From Paracoccaceae bacterium (GTDB taxonomy: Bacteria > Pseudomonadota > Alphaproteobacteria > Rhodobacterales > Rhodobacteraceae), in assembly GCA_022448245.1 (NCBI GenBank), contig JAKVCO010000019.1, forward strand, positions 10,253-74,182: a stretch of 63,930 nucleotides of DNA, read 5' to 3'. How positions within the stretch are numbered: position 1 is the first letter of the stretch; every line of letters starts with the position of its first letter. The translations under genes and the position numbers were made by a program. Of the stretch, positions 17,036 through 25,942 are shown piece after piece. The notes beneath the pieces are model-generated. The model worked only from the letters and a program-made list of their open reading frames with translations, was not told the DNA's origin and made no database searches.

Positions 17036-17824
17036 ATGGAGATCATGGCGGGCAAACGTGGGCTCATTATGGGTTTGGCCAACGACAAATCCATTGCATG
17101 GGGAATTGCGCAGACGTTGCGCGAAGCAGGCGCTGAGATCGCCGTAAGCTACCATGGCGCTGCCATGGAAAAGCGCGTGAAGCCGCTCGCGAAGGAGCTG
17201 GGCTCCCCTCTTGTGATGGAATGCGATGTCGGTGACCGCGCCTCGATCGAAGCGGCCATGGCTCAGATAAAGGACCTTTGGGGCGGGATCGACTTCATTG
17301 TCCATGCCATTGGCTTCTCAGATAAATCTGAATTGCGGGGCCGTTACCTCGACACGTCGCGCGACAATTTCTCAATGACTATGGACGTTAGCGTCTATTC
17401 CTTCACCGCGGTGATGCAGGCGGCCGAGCCCCTTCTGAACCCGGGCGCGTCTGCCCTGACGCTCTCTTACTACGGCGCTGAAAAGTGGATGCCGAACTAC
17501 AACGTCATGGGTGTGGCCAAGGCCGCGCTCGAGGCGTCGGTCATGTATCTGGCCGCTGACCTCGGTCCCAAGGGGGTGCGTGTGAACGCGATCAGCGCGG
17601 GCACGATCAAGACGCTGGCGGCCTCCGGCATTGGCGATTTCCGCGCCATCATGAATTACAACGAGACGAGTGCGCCGCTTCGCCGCACGGTAACGCAGAG
17701 CGAAGTAGGTCGCTCGGCGCTGTATCTCCTCAGCGATCTGGGCAGCGCCGTCACCGGCGAAGTGCTGCACGTGGACGCGGGGTTCCACATTGTGGGCATG
17801 AAGCCCATAGAGAAAGAGGGCTAA
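17036..17824 (+). CDS. fabI: Enoyl-ACP reductase (NADH)
   Basis: Catalyses the last reduction of the type II fatty-acid elongation cycle. 262 residues from ATG 17036; an ATG at 17030 is also in frame, but the GGGAG ribosome binding site is better spaced for 17036. It is a short-chain reductase-fold protein with the FabI-type cofactor loop [14 protein letters not shown] (~residues 12-25) and the active-site pattern Tyr-x6-Lys in [13 protein letters not shown]. It is followed two bases later by gpt. Confidence 0.94.
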   Translation: MEIMAGKRGLIMGLANDKSIAWGIAQTLREAGAEIAVSYHGAAMEKRVKPLAKELGSPLVMECDVGDRASIEAAMAQIKDLWGGIDFIVHAIGFSDKSELRGRYLDTSRDNFSMTMDVSVYSFTAVMQAAEPLLNPGASALTLSYYGAEKWMPNYNVMGVAKAALEASVMYLAADLGPKGVRVNAISAGTIKTLAASGIGDFRAIMNYNETSAPLRRTVTQSEVGRSALYLLSDLGSAVTGEVLHVDAGFHIVGMKPIEKEG

Positions 17825-17825
17825 G

Positions 17826-18332
17826 ATGACTGACCGACTGCCTCACGAGAAAGGGTTCCACGTCAGCTGGGACCAAATCCACCGCGACAGCCGCGCGCTG
17901 GCATGGCGCCTTGATGGACGCGGCCCCGGTGACGGAAGCTGGAAGGCGATCGTGGCAATCACGCGCGGCGGCATGGCCCCGGCCATGATTGTGGCTCGCG
18001 AACTTGGCGTGCGTGTCGTGGATACGATCTCCGTCAAAAGCTACGACCATGACAAACAGTCTGAGGCGCGCGTGCTGAAGGCCCCCTCCGCCGACATCAT
18101 GGGCGACGAGGGCGAAGGCATCCTGATCGTCGACGATCTCGTGGACAGCGGCAAAACGCTGGAGCTTTGCCGCATGCACTATCCCAAGGCGCACTACGCC
18201 ACGGTCTATGCAAAGCCCGCCGGCGAGCCGCAGGTCGATACGTTCATCACCGGCGTCAGCCAGGACACGTGGATCTTCTTCCCCTGGGATATGGCGCTGC
18301 AATACGTCGAGCCTTACCGCGGACGCGACTGA
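17826..18332 (+). CDS. gpt: Xanthine-guanine phosphoribosyltransferase
   Basis: 168-residue purine salvage enzyme transferring phosphoribose from PRPP to xanthine or guanine. The PRPP-binding loop [17 protein letters not shown] is at ~residues 97-113, [10 protein letters not shown] at ~44-53 and the base-binding WIFFPWD at the C-terminus, which is typical of Gpt rather than Hpt. The gene starts two bases after the fabI stop and ends in a TGATG overlap with the aminotransferase gene, so the three are probably one transcript. Confidence 0.93.
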   Translation: MTDRLPHEKGFHVSWDQIHRDSRALAWRLDGRGPGDGSWKAIVAITRGGMAPAMIVARELGVRVVDTISVKSYDHDKQSEARVLKAPSADIMGDEGEGILIVDDLVDSGKTLELCRMHYPKAHYATVYAKPAGEPQVDTFITGVSQDTWIFFPWDMALQYVEPYRGRD

Positions 18333-19489
18333 TGAGCAGGACGGCACAGACATTTGCGCCCCCCGTAATGGAAGCGCGCCGTTGGCTCGACGGCGTGGAT
18401 TTCTCTGCGCGTCCCCTCATCAACGTCAGCCAAGCGGCCCCTGTCGATCCCCCTCACCCGGACCTGCGCCGGGCCATGGCCGCGGCCCTCGAAGATAACG
18501 AGACCCATCTTTACGGCCCTGTCCTAGGCCTGCCCGGCCTGAGGCAGGAGCTCGCCGCGCAGTGGTCGACCTCCTACGGCGGCACGGTCATTGCGGATCA
18601 GGTGGCCATCACGTCCGGCTGCAATCAGGCGTTTTCGGCTGCCATCGCCTCGCTTTGTGACGAGGGAGACGAGGTTATCCTGCCGGTGCCCTACTACTTT
18701 AACCACCGCATGTGGCTAGATATGGCGGGTGTGCGCACGGTGCCCCTTCCCTGCGGCCCGGGTCTTGTGCCCGTGGCGGAGACAGCGGCCGCGCTCATCA
18801 CCGATCGCACACGCGCGATTGCGCTGGTCTCCCCTAACAATCCGACAGGCGCCGAATATCCTGACGCCACGCTGCAGGCGTTCTATGCGCTGGCCAAGGA
18901 ACGGGGCATTGCCCTTATCCTTGATGAGACGTACCGCGATTTCCATTCCACGGAAGGCGCACCGCACACCCTCTTCACCCATGAAGACTGGCCGGACACT
19001 TTTATCCACCTTTACTCCTTCTCGAAGTCCTACCGCCTAACGGGCCACCGGACGGGCGCGATCATCACCTCGGTGAATCGCATGGCTGAGGTGGAGAAGT
19101 TCCTCGACACTGTCTCTGTGTGTCCCTCGCAACTCGGTCAGCGCGCAGCACTTTGGGGCATGCAGAACCTAGGCGACTGGCTTGCCGGAGAACGCGAAGA
19201 GATCTTGGCGCGCCGCGCGGCCATCGAGACGGAATTCCCGCGACTTGCCGCCAAAGGCTGGGAACTTCTTGGCGCAGGCGCCTATTTTGCCTATGTGCGC
19301 TTCCCGCATGATGTCCGCTCCGACCACTTCGCCAAAGCACTTGTCGAAAAGGCAGGGATCCTGTGTCTGCCGGGCACAATGTTTGATGTCCCGGGCTCGG
19401 GCGAACGCGACCTGCGCGTGGCTTTTGCCAACATCGACAAGGACGGCATTGCCGAGCTCTTCGAAAGGTTAGAGGCGTTTGAGCTCTGA
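18332..19489 (+). CDS. PLP-dependent aminotransferase, class I/II
   Basis: 385-residue fold-type I aminotransferase. The cofactor lysine is K232 in YSFSKSYRLTGHRTG, with SPNNPTGAEYP (~residues 165-175) and the Asp/Tyr of ILDETYRDF contacting PLP. The start ATG overlaps the gpt stop (TGATG). The amino-group donor and acceptor cannot be assigned; residues around NVSQAAPVDPPHPDL resemble aspartate/aromatic-type class I enzymes annotated only generally. No dedicated biosynthetic neighbour points to a pathway. Confidence 0.88.
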   Translation: MSRTAQTFAPPVMEARRWLDGVDFSARPLINVSQAAPVDPPHPDLRRAMAAALEDNETHLYGPVLGLPGLRQELAAQWSTSYGGTVIADQVAITSGCNQAFSAAIASLCDEGDEVILPVPYYFNHRMWLDMAGVRTVPLPCGPGLVPVAETAAALITDRTRAIALVSPNNPTGAEYPDATLQAFYALAKERGIALILDETYRDFHSTEGAPHTLFTHEDWPDTFIHLYSFSKSYRLTGHRTGAIITSVNRMAEVEKFLDTVSVCPSQLGQRAALWGMQNLGDWLAGEREEILARRAAIETEFPRLAAKGWELLGAGAYFAYVRFPHDVRSDHFAKALVEKAGILCLPGTMFDVPGSGERDLRVAFANIDKDGIAELFERLEAFEL

Positions 19490-19547
19490 CACCTTGTGAG
19501 CCCCTCTGACGCGCGCTAAACGCGTCAACAAAAGCAGGGAGCAAACA

Positions 19548-21389
19548 ATGGCCGAATCCGTTGGAAAGAAAGCACGAGGCATTGGTGTCTGGGTCATCAT
19601 GGGCCTGCTCTTTTTCGGCCTGATCGGCTTTTCGGCAGGCAGCTTTGGCGGCGGCCGCCAGACCATCGGCACCGTCGGCGAAAAGCGCATCTCGGCGCAG
19701 ACCTATTTCTCTGAACTCCAGAACACGATCCGCGGCTTTGAGCAGCGTACCGGCGCCAACATCAGCTTCCCCGAAGCGCAGTCGCTTGGTTTGCAGCAAC
19801 AAGCCTTGCAAAGCGTGGTCAGCCAGCGCGCGCTCGATAACGAGGCGGCACAGCTCGGCCTGTCTGTGGGAAACGCGCAAGTGGCAGAGCAAATCCGCGC
19901 CACCGGTTTCACCGGCCTTGATGGCCAGTTCGACCGCGTCCTCTACGCCGATACCCTGCGACGCAACGGCCTGACCGAGGGCATGTACGAAACCCAGATC
20001 CGCGATGACCTGTCCCGCCAGCTCCTGCAGATCGCGGTCGTCAGCGGCATTTCGACCCCGCAGACCTACACCGACACGCTGCTTGCCTTTGCTGGCGAAG
20101 AGCGGGGGTTCACCTGGGCGCTGATGGACGAACGTGACCTGATCACGGGCGTGCCCCTTCCCACGGACGAAGACCTGCAGTCCGAATACGAAGCGAACCC
20201 AGACGCCTACACCCTGCCCGAGACCAAGCGCATCACTTATGCCTGGGTCACGCCCTCGATGATCCTCGACACGATAAAGGTGGACGAAGAGCAACTCCGC
20301 GCCGTCTACGATAAACGCGGCTCCGAATTCAGCCAGCCAGAGCGCCGCATTGTTGAGCGCCTGATCTTCGGCACCGAAGAGGCCGCCGACGAAGCGCTCG
20401 CGCGTATCAACGAAGGCAGCTCCTTCGAGGGCGAGGTTGAGCGTCGCGGGCTCGTGCTGACGGACGTCGACATGGGCGATGTTCTCAAAGAAGACCTCGG
20501 GGATGCGGGCGACGCCGTCTTTGGCGTTGATGATCTGATCGTGGTGAAGGCGCCGACGTCGCTGGGACCCGCGCTTTTCCGGATCAACGCGATCCTGCCC
20601 GCGAACGAAGTGACCTTCGAAGAGGCCGCTGAGGGGCTGCGGTCGGAGCTCGCATTAGATCGCGCGGCCCGCGCCATCGCGGACCAGATTGATTTCCTCG
20701 AAAATGAACTCGCGGGCGGTGCGACACTCGAAGATCTCGCCGCGATCTCTGACATGGAAATTGGCCAGATCGACTGGTTCCCCGGCGTTGACGAAGGCCC
20801 TGCGGCCTATGCGGCGTTCCAGGATGCGGCCTCGGTCGTTTCCGAGAGTGATTTCCCGGAGATCGGCGAACTTGATGATGGCGGCCTCTTTGCCGTGCGC
20901 CTCGATGAGATCGTAGAACCACGCCTCCAGCCGCTGGACGCCGTTCGCGATCAAGTCGCCCGTGCGTGGGAACTGAACGCGATTTCGGCGGACCTCACCG
21001 CGCTCGCGGAGCGTCTTGCTCCGCAGATCGCAGCTGGCACGGATATGGCCACGCTCGGCCTGACGGCCTCCGTTGAGGAACAGATCACCCGCGCGGCCTT
21101 TGTGCCCGGAGCGCCGGATGGCTTCCTCGATATCGTCTTCGGGATGGAGCCCGGCGATGTTGAGGTCATCCAAGGCACCGGCCAGGTGGCCATGGTGCGT
21201 CTGAACAGCGTGGACGCAGCGGATCCGAGCGATCCCAACACGGCAGAGCTCATCGCCGCTTTTGAAACGCAGATCGCCCAAAGCTACGCGCAGGACCTTT
21301 ACGGGGCCTACGCGCAGGGCATCCTAGACAACACGACGATCAGTCTCGACCAGCAGCAGATCAACGGCATTCACGCCCAGATGCAGTAG
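19548..21389 (+). CDS. ppiD: SurA/PpiD-type periplasmic folding factor
   Basis: 613-residue, inner-membrane-anchored chaperone with a periplasmic peptidyl-prolyl isomerase-like region. A single membrane helix (GVWVIMGLLFFGLIGFSAG, ~residues 13-31) follows a basic cytosolic N-terminus. Residues ~35-160 are the SurA-N-type helical domain (VGEKRISAQTYFSELQNTIRGFEQ), and the rest holds a parvulin-like region and a long acidic C-terminal domain. It helps outer-membrane and periplasmic proteins fold. The next gene, trpE, begins six bases after its stop, so the two are likely cotranscribed. Confidence 0.87.
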   Translation: MAESVGKKARGIGVWVIMGLLFFGLIGFSAGSFGGGRQTIGTVGEKRISAQTYFSELQNTIRGFEQRTGANISFPEAQSLGLQQQALQSVVSQRALDNEAAQLGLSVGNAQVAEQIRATGFTGLDGQFDRVLYADTLRRNGLTEGMYETQIRDDLSRQLLQIAVVSGISTPQTYTDTLLAFAGEERGFTWALMDERDLITGVPLPTDEDLQSEYEANPDAYTLPETKRITYAWVTPSMILDTIKVDEEQLRAVYDKRGSEFSQPERRIVERLIFGTEEAADEALARINEGSSFEGEVERRGLVLTDVDMGDVLKEDLGDAGDAVFGVDDLIVVKAPTSLGPALFRINAILPANEVTFEEAAEGLRSELALDRAARAIADQIDFLENELAGGATLEDLAAISDMEIGQIDWFPGVDEGPAAYAAFQDAASVVSESDFPEIGELDDGGLFAVRLDEIVEPRLQPLDAVRDQVARAWELNAISADLTALAERLAPQIAAGTDMATLGLTASVEEQITRAAFVPGAPDGFLDIVFGMEPGDVEVIQGTGQVAMVRLNSVDAADPSDPNTAELIAAFETQIAQSYAQDLYGAYAQGILDNTTISLDQQQINGIHAQMQ

Positions 21390-21394
21390 GGATC

Positions 21395-22897
21395 ATGGCA
21401 ACGCTCGTCCCCGAATACTCGGCCTTCGCCGACGCCTATGAAGCCGGTCAGAACGAGGTGGTCTATGCCCGCCTGCCGGCCGATCTCGACACGCCTGTTT
21501 CCGTGATGCTCAAGCTCACGGCGGCGGAAACGGACAGCTTCGTGCTGGAATCCGTGACCGGCGGCGAGGTACGCGGGCGCTACTCGATCATCGGCATGCG
21601 CCCCGATGTTGTTTGGGAATGTCATGGCGACAAAGCCCGCATCAACCGCGCCGCGCGCTTTGATGCGGACGCCTTCGAGCCTGTAGAGGGCGATCCCCTC
21701 GATGCGCTTCGCGCCCTTATCGCTGAGAGCCGGATCGAGCTGCCCCACGGGCTGCCAGCCGCAGCTGCAGGCCTTTTCGGCTTCCTCGGCTACGACATGA
21801 TCCGGCTGGTGGAGCATCTGCCGAACGTGAACCCGGACCCGCTCGGCCTTCCGGACGCGCGCATGGCGCGGCCTACGATTGTAGCGGTGCTTGATGGGGT
21901 CAAAGGCGATGTAATCATTGTCTCCCCCGCATGGGCAAATTCGGGGCTATCGGCCAAGGCCGCCTATGCGCAGGCCGCAGAACGCGTGATGGACGCGGTC
22001 CGCGCTCTGGAACGTCCCGTGCCGCCCTCCGCACCTGTGGAGGCAGAGCCGTCAGAGCCCGTGTCGAATTTCACCAAGCCCGGCTATCTGGCCGCGGTCG
22101 AGAAGGCCAAGGACTACATCAAAGCAGGCGACATCTTCCAAGTGGTGCCCGCGCAGCGCTGGGTGCAGGACTTCCCTGCCCCGCCCTTCGCGTTCTACCG
22201 CGCGCTGCGTCGTACGAACCCGTCGCCTTACATGTTCTTTTTTAACTTCGGCGGCTTCCAGATCATCGGCGCCTCGCCCGAGATCCTCGTGCAGCTGAAG
22301 GACACCCAAGTCACCATCCGCCCCATTGCAGGCACCCGCCCCCGTGGCGCGACGCCGGCAGAGGATCTGGCCCTCGAAGAAGACCTGCTCGCCGACCCAA
22401 AGGAGCTGGCCGAGCATCTGATGCTGCTCGACCTCGGCCGCAATGACGTGGGCCGCGTGGCGAAGATCGGCACGGTGGCGCCTACCGAGAAGTTTGTAAT
22501 CGAACGCTATAGCCATGTCATGCACATCACATCGAACGTGATTGGCGAACTGGCGGACGGCGAAGACGCCCTATCTGCGCTGCTGGCTGGTCTGCCTGCC
22601 GGGACGCTCTCCGGCGCGCCCAAAGTCCGCGCGATGGAGCTCATCGACGAGCTAGAGCCCGAAAAGCGCGGCGTTTACGGCGGTGGCTGCGGCTACTTCA
22701 GCGCAGGCGGCGATATGGACATCTGCATCGCGCTTCGCACAGCCGTCCTGAAAGAAGGCAAGCTCTACAGCCAAGCAGGCGGCGGCGTCGTCTACGACAG
22801 TGACCCCGAGGCAGAGTTCCAAGAGACCGTGAACAAAGCGAAGGCGATCTGGAGCGCGGCACGCGATGCATTGCGCTTCACGGGCGGCAATTCCTAA
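21395..22897 (+). CDS. trpE: Anthranilate synthase component I
   Basis: Converts chorismate to anthranilate, the first committed step to tryptophan, with TrpG supplying ammonia. 500 residues. The N-terminal regulatory part includes the SFVLESV feedback-type segment (ESVTGGEVRGRYSIIG), and the chorismate-binding domain carries FQIIGASPEILV, RPIAGTRPRGATP, ERYSHVMHITSNV, GAPKVRAMELI and YGGGCGYFSAGGDMDICIALRT. Length is normal. There is no room for a trp leader attenuator: the gene sits directly behind ppiD. Its partner trpG lies 4.7 kb away beyond a minus-strand block. Confidence 0.96.
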   Translation: MATLVPEYSAFADAYEAGQNEVVYARLPADLDTPVSVMLKLTAAETDSFVLESVTGGEVRGRYSIIGMRPDVVWECHGDKARINRAARFDADAFEPVEGDPLDALRALIAESRIELPHGLPAAAAGLFGFLGYDMIRLVEHLPNVNPDPLGLPDARMARPTIVAVLDGVKGDVIIVSPAWANSGLSAKAAYAQAAERVMDAVRALERPVPPSAPVEAEPSEPVSNFTKPGYLAAVEKAKDYIKAGDIFQVVPAQRWVQDFPAPPFAFYRALRRTNPSPYMFFFNFGGFQIIGASPEILVQLKDTQVTIRPIAGTRPRGATPAEDLALEEDLLADPKELAEHLMLLDLGRNDVGRVAKIGTVAPTEKFVIERYSHVMHITSNVIGELADGEDALSALLAGLPAGTLSGAPKVRAMELIDELEPEKRGVYGGGCGYFSAGGDMDICIALRTAVLKEGKLYSQAGGGVVYDSDPEAEFQETVNKAKAIWSAARDALRFTGGNS

Positions 22898-22906
22898 CGT
22901 CTCTGA

Positions 22907-24478
22907 TTACTCGCCAGCGCTGAGTTCAGCCGCGCGGCTGTGGATCGCGTAAGCCTGATAGCGGCCTTCTTGCCCAAGCAGCGTAAGCGGCGCGCGCTCC
23001 AACAGCTCAGCCGGGAGCGGCTCCATAGAGATCAGCTTGGTGAACTTGGTGGGCCAGTTCTCAAGATAGCTTTCTTGGCGGCAGAAGGTGCTGCCGTTCC
23101 CCTCGGGCTCGTGCGGTGCTTCGGCAAACAAAGCGCAGGCTGGGTTTGCATGCATCAACGGGGTCGCGTGATCCTCCCACTCTTCAAGGAGCTGCACAGC
23201 GTGCACACCTTGGAAGAGCGTTGGGATGAAAGCCTCGCTGCGCGCGGTGGCGTAGGCTTGCACATGCCACAGACGCGGATCGCCAAAGGCGCCGGGGGCA
23301 CGAACCGGTAGGACACGGTCGCCCGGCTCCACATGGCCCTCCATGATCGCAACGAGATCGCGCATCTCGGCATCATGAGCGCCAAACCAATCACCCATCT
23401 GAGCCGACCGCACACCAAGCGCGCTGAGCACGACGAGGGCCAGAAGCCCCATGCGTTGCCGCGATTGTGCCTGCCATGTGCTTGCGGCGATGATGACGAG
23501 AAGGAAGACAAAGGTGAAGCGAATGCCAATCAGCGCCACGCCGCTCAGCCAGTCCGGCGCCACGATCACCAGCGCGAAGACAACGGCCACTGGGCCCCGC
23601 ATCGCTGGCGCGATCCGCAGTCCCACGCGGGGAATGAGCGTCGTGATCAAGAGAAGATAAAGGCCACCAACAAGGAGCATCCCGGTGATGTTCATCATCT
23701 CCGCCCCCTCAGTCGCCCAAGAATAGATCGGCGTCACGAAGCGGCCGACACGATCGATGACGGTGCCCATCTGAGTATGGTCGCCCGCTGGGTTCTCAGG
23801 GCCTGTGGCCATATCGAAAAGGAGCCACGCCACGGGCAGAAGGAACGGCAGGGCCATCGCGGCGCCCTGCCCCAGCGCCCTTAGGCTGCGGCCCTCAATC
23901 AGTTTCTGCGCTTCACGCCCGAAGGCCAGCCCGCCGAGGATGGCGAACGCAAAAAAGTGCATCAGGAAGAGGATCGGCGTCAGCGCAAGGAAGACAACAA
24001 GGCGCAGCCAAAGCGCCCGATTCTCCAACGCCAGATAAAGCGCGAAGGCGTAAATCGCGAAGGGAAGCGAGAACGTGTAGTTCTGAAAGCCAAAGAGAAA
24101 GGTGCAGTTGAACGCGAGGAGCCCGGCCGTGAGCGACCAAAGCGTCCAACGCCCATGCACAACCCGCGCCAGCACAACGGCGGAAGCAAAGAGGTTCACC
24201 GCCGAGAATGCCATCACTCGGTGCGAGAACGTCACTGCGTCGCCGGGATAGCCCGACAGACGCCACAGAAGATCGACCGCCGAATTCGGGACGAGCACGA
24301 AGGCGGAGGTGTAGTAGGCGCTCAACGGTCCTTCATTGCCCGACGCCATGATGGTGTGGCGAGCGATGTGGTTCGGAATGTCGATGAGCGGCAGGTAAAG
24401 CGCCTGCGTGAACGGCCAAAGGATCATGGCGCCCACGATCAGCGCGCCGAAACCCACCCAGATACGATTGTCTTGCAT
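22907..24478 (-). CDS. Polytopic membrane protein, probable Gtr-cassette glycosyltransferase
   Basis: 523 residues with a dozen or so hydrophobic helices (for example LIVGAMILWPFTQALYLPL, LWSLTAGLLAFNCTFLFG, VAVVFALVIVAP) and a final soluble domain of ~140 residues. No certain family is recognised, but the layout (GT-C-like membrane fold) and its place as third gene after gtrA and gtrB fit the strain-specific glucosyltransferase of Gtr-type O-antigen or cell-wall modification cassettes. The N-terminal loop carries PLIDIPNHIARHT, with Asp and His residues of the kind GT-C enzymes use. It starts two bases after gtrB and is convergent with trpE. Confidence 0.6.
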   Translation of the reverse strand: MQDNRIWVGFGALIVGAMILWPFTQALYLPLIDIPNHIARHTIMASGNEGPLSAYYTSAFVLVPNSAVDLLWRLSGYPGDAVTFSHRVMAFSAVNLFASAVVLARVVHGRWTLWSLTAGLLAFNCTFLFGFQNYTFSLPFAIYAFALYLALENRALWLRLVVFLALTPILFLMHFFAFAILGGLAFGREAQKLIEGRSLRALGQGAAMALPFLLPVAWLLFDMATGPENPAGDHTQMGTVIDRVGRFVTPIYSWATEGAEMMNITGMLLVGGLYLLLITTLIPRVGLRIAPAMRGPVAVVFALVIVAPDWLSGVALIGIRFTFVFLLVIIAASTWQAQSRQRMGLLALVVLSALGVRSAQMGDWFGAHDAEMRDLVAIMEGHVEPGDRVLPVRAPGAFGDPRLWHVQAYATARSEAFIPTLFQGVHAVQLLEEWEDHATPLMHANPACALFAEAPHEPEGNGSTFCRQESYLENWPTKFTKLISMEPLPAELLERAPLTLLGQEGRYQAYAIHSRAAELSAGE

Positions 24479-24480
24479 GG

Positions 24481-25470
24481 TTACTCTGCCGCGATGCGAA
24501 CGGGGGCTTCAGACGCCGCCTGATTTGGGCGCGTGATCTCGTCGACGATGAAGCGCGGACGGCCCTTCGTCTCCAGATAGATTTTGCCGATGTATTCACC
24601 GATCACGCCAAGCGCGATCATATGCACGCCGCCCAAGATGTAGATCGGCAGCACGATGGAGGTCCAACCAGGCACAACCGAGCCCATGGTCCACATCACA
24701 AGCGAATAGATCGCGTAGCACATCGACAGGCCCGCCACGATGAAACCGAGCCCCGTGATGATGCGCAGCGGTTTGATCGAGAAGGACGTGACCCCCTCAA
24801 CCGCGAGTGAGAGCATCTTGCGTAGTGGGTACTTGGAATCGCCCGCCACACGCTCGGCGCGGTCATAGGTCACGATGGCGCTTTCAAAGCCGATCTGACG
24901 CACAAGGCCACGCAGGAAGAGATTGCGCTCCTTAAAGCTGTCGAGCGCGCGGATGGTCTTGGCGCTCATCAAGCGGAAGTCGGCGTGATCCGGAATAATG
25001 TCGACGCCCATGGCGGTCAGCATCTTGTAGTAACCGCGTGCGGTGATACGCTTGAAAGCCGTGTCCGTGTCACGTGCGGCGCGCACGCCAAAGACGATCT
25101 CGGCCCCTTCGCGGTACCGATCGAGCATCTGCTCCACGACCGTGGGGTCATCTTGCAGATCAGCGTCCATGGAGATCGTGACGTCGGCGTCAGAATTCAG
25201 CAGGCCCGCGAGGAGCGCCGCCTGATGGCCCTGGTTGCGCGACAGGCGCAGGCCCGTGACGCCATGCGTCTTGCGCGCGGCCTCGATCATTTTCCAGGTG
25301 TTGTCGCGGGAGCCATCATCGACGAGCATAGGCTCCGCCGGGGCCGCGATGCGACCGGACTTCACAAGGCGCGCGGAAAGTGTCGTCAGCGCTTCAAGGA
25401 GGGCCGGAAGCGCCTCTTCCTCGTTGTAGCACGGGATGACGAAAGAAAGCGTTGGAGCAGGATTAGTCAT
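24481..25470 (-). CDS. gtrB: GtrB-type polyprenyl-phosphate glycosyltransferase
   Basis: 329-residue family 2 glycosyltransferase that loads a sugar from a nucleotide donor onto undecaprenyl phosphate on the cytoplasmic face of the membrane. The GT-A domain starts SFVIPCYNEEEALPALLEAL and has VDDGSRDNTW and the metal-binding DADLQDDP. Two C-terminal membrane helices (IITGLGFIVAGLSMCYAIYSL; VLPIYILGGVHMIALGVIGEYIG) and the end IYLETKGRPRF are typical. The ATG at 25470 is preferred because it opens directly into the domain; it overlaps the gtrA stop by eight bases. Confidence 0.9.
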   Translation of the reverse strand: MTNPAPTLSFVIPCYNEEEALPALLEALTTLSARLVKSGRIAAPAEPMLVDDGSRDNTWKMIEAARKTHGVTGLRLSRNQGHQAALLAGLLNSDADVTISMDADLQDDPTVVEQMLDRYREGAEIVFGVRAARDTDTAFKRITARGYYKMLTAMGVDIIPDHADFRLMSAKTIRALDSFKERNLFLRGLVRQIGFESAIVTYDRAERVAGDSKYPLRKMLSLAVEGVTSFSIKPLRIITGLGFIVAGLSMCYAIYSLVMWTMGSVVPGWTSIVLPIYILGGVHMIALGVIGEYIGKIYLETKGRPRFIVDEITRPNQAASEAPVRIAAE

Positions 25471-25852
25471 TGGAAAACACCATCCATTTAAGCCCTGCAA
25501 AAACAGTGACGGAGTAGATCACGGCCCCTGCGAACTGAGAACTTGGGTAGGAAATATCGGCGGACATCAGGCCCAGCGTGATTGCCAGATTGCCTGCGAA
25601 GGCGAAGGCGACGAGGCCGACATAGCGCCCGACATCACCGCTTTGGGCCTGGAAGGTCCATTTCTTGTTGAGAATATAGCTCAGCGTCCAGCCCGCGCCG
25701 TAGCCCACGAGGTTCGCCAGAACAACGGAAAAGCCCAGCACATAGACACAGGTCACGATGAGCCCGTAACCAAGAGCCGTGTTCAAAAGCCCAGTTGCGC
25801 CGTAGCGCCAAAGCTCGCCCCAGAAGGAGCGTGAAGCAAAAGTATCGGCCAT
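25463..25852 (-). CDS. gtrA: GtrA-family lipid-linked sugar flippase
   Basis: 129 residues with four membrane helices, the GtrA/DPMS3 family, thought to flip undecaprenyl-phosphate-sugar across the inner membrane. Signature elements are LWRYGATGLLNTALGYGL at the start and the charged loop YILNKKWTFQ between helices 2 and 3. ATG 25852 is chosen over the in-frame start nine bases upstream. It is the first gene of the gtrA-gtrB-membrane glycosyltransferase unit, so the cassette modifies a surface glycan; the target is unknown. Confidence 0.88.
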   Translation of the reverse strand: MADTFASRSFWGELWRYGATGLLNTALGYGLIVTCVYVLGFSVVLANLVGYGAGWTLSYILNKKWTFQAQSGDVGRYVGLVAFAFAGNLAITLGLMSADISYPSSQFAGAVIYSVTVFAGLKWMVFSND

Positions 25853-25942
25853 GGTCCCCACCGTTAGCCATTCATGTCCCCGCTAAAACACCATGAGAAT
25901 GGGGCAAAAGCGGGGCAGCGATGGGGAGTTCGAAGGGCGCGC

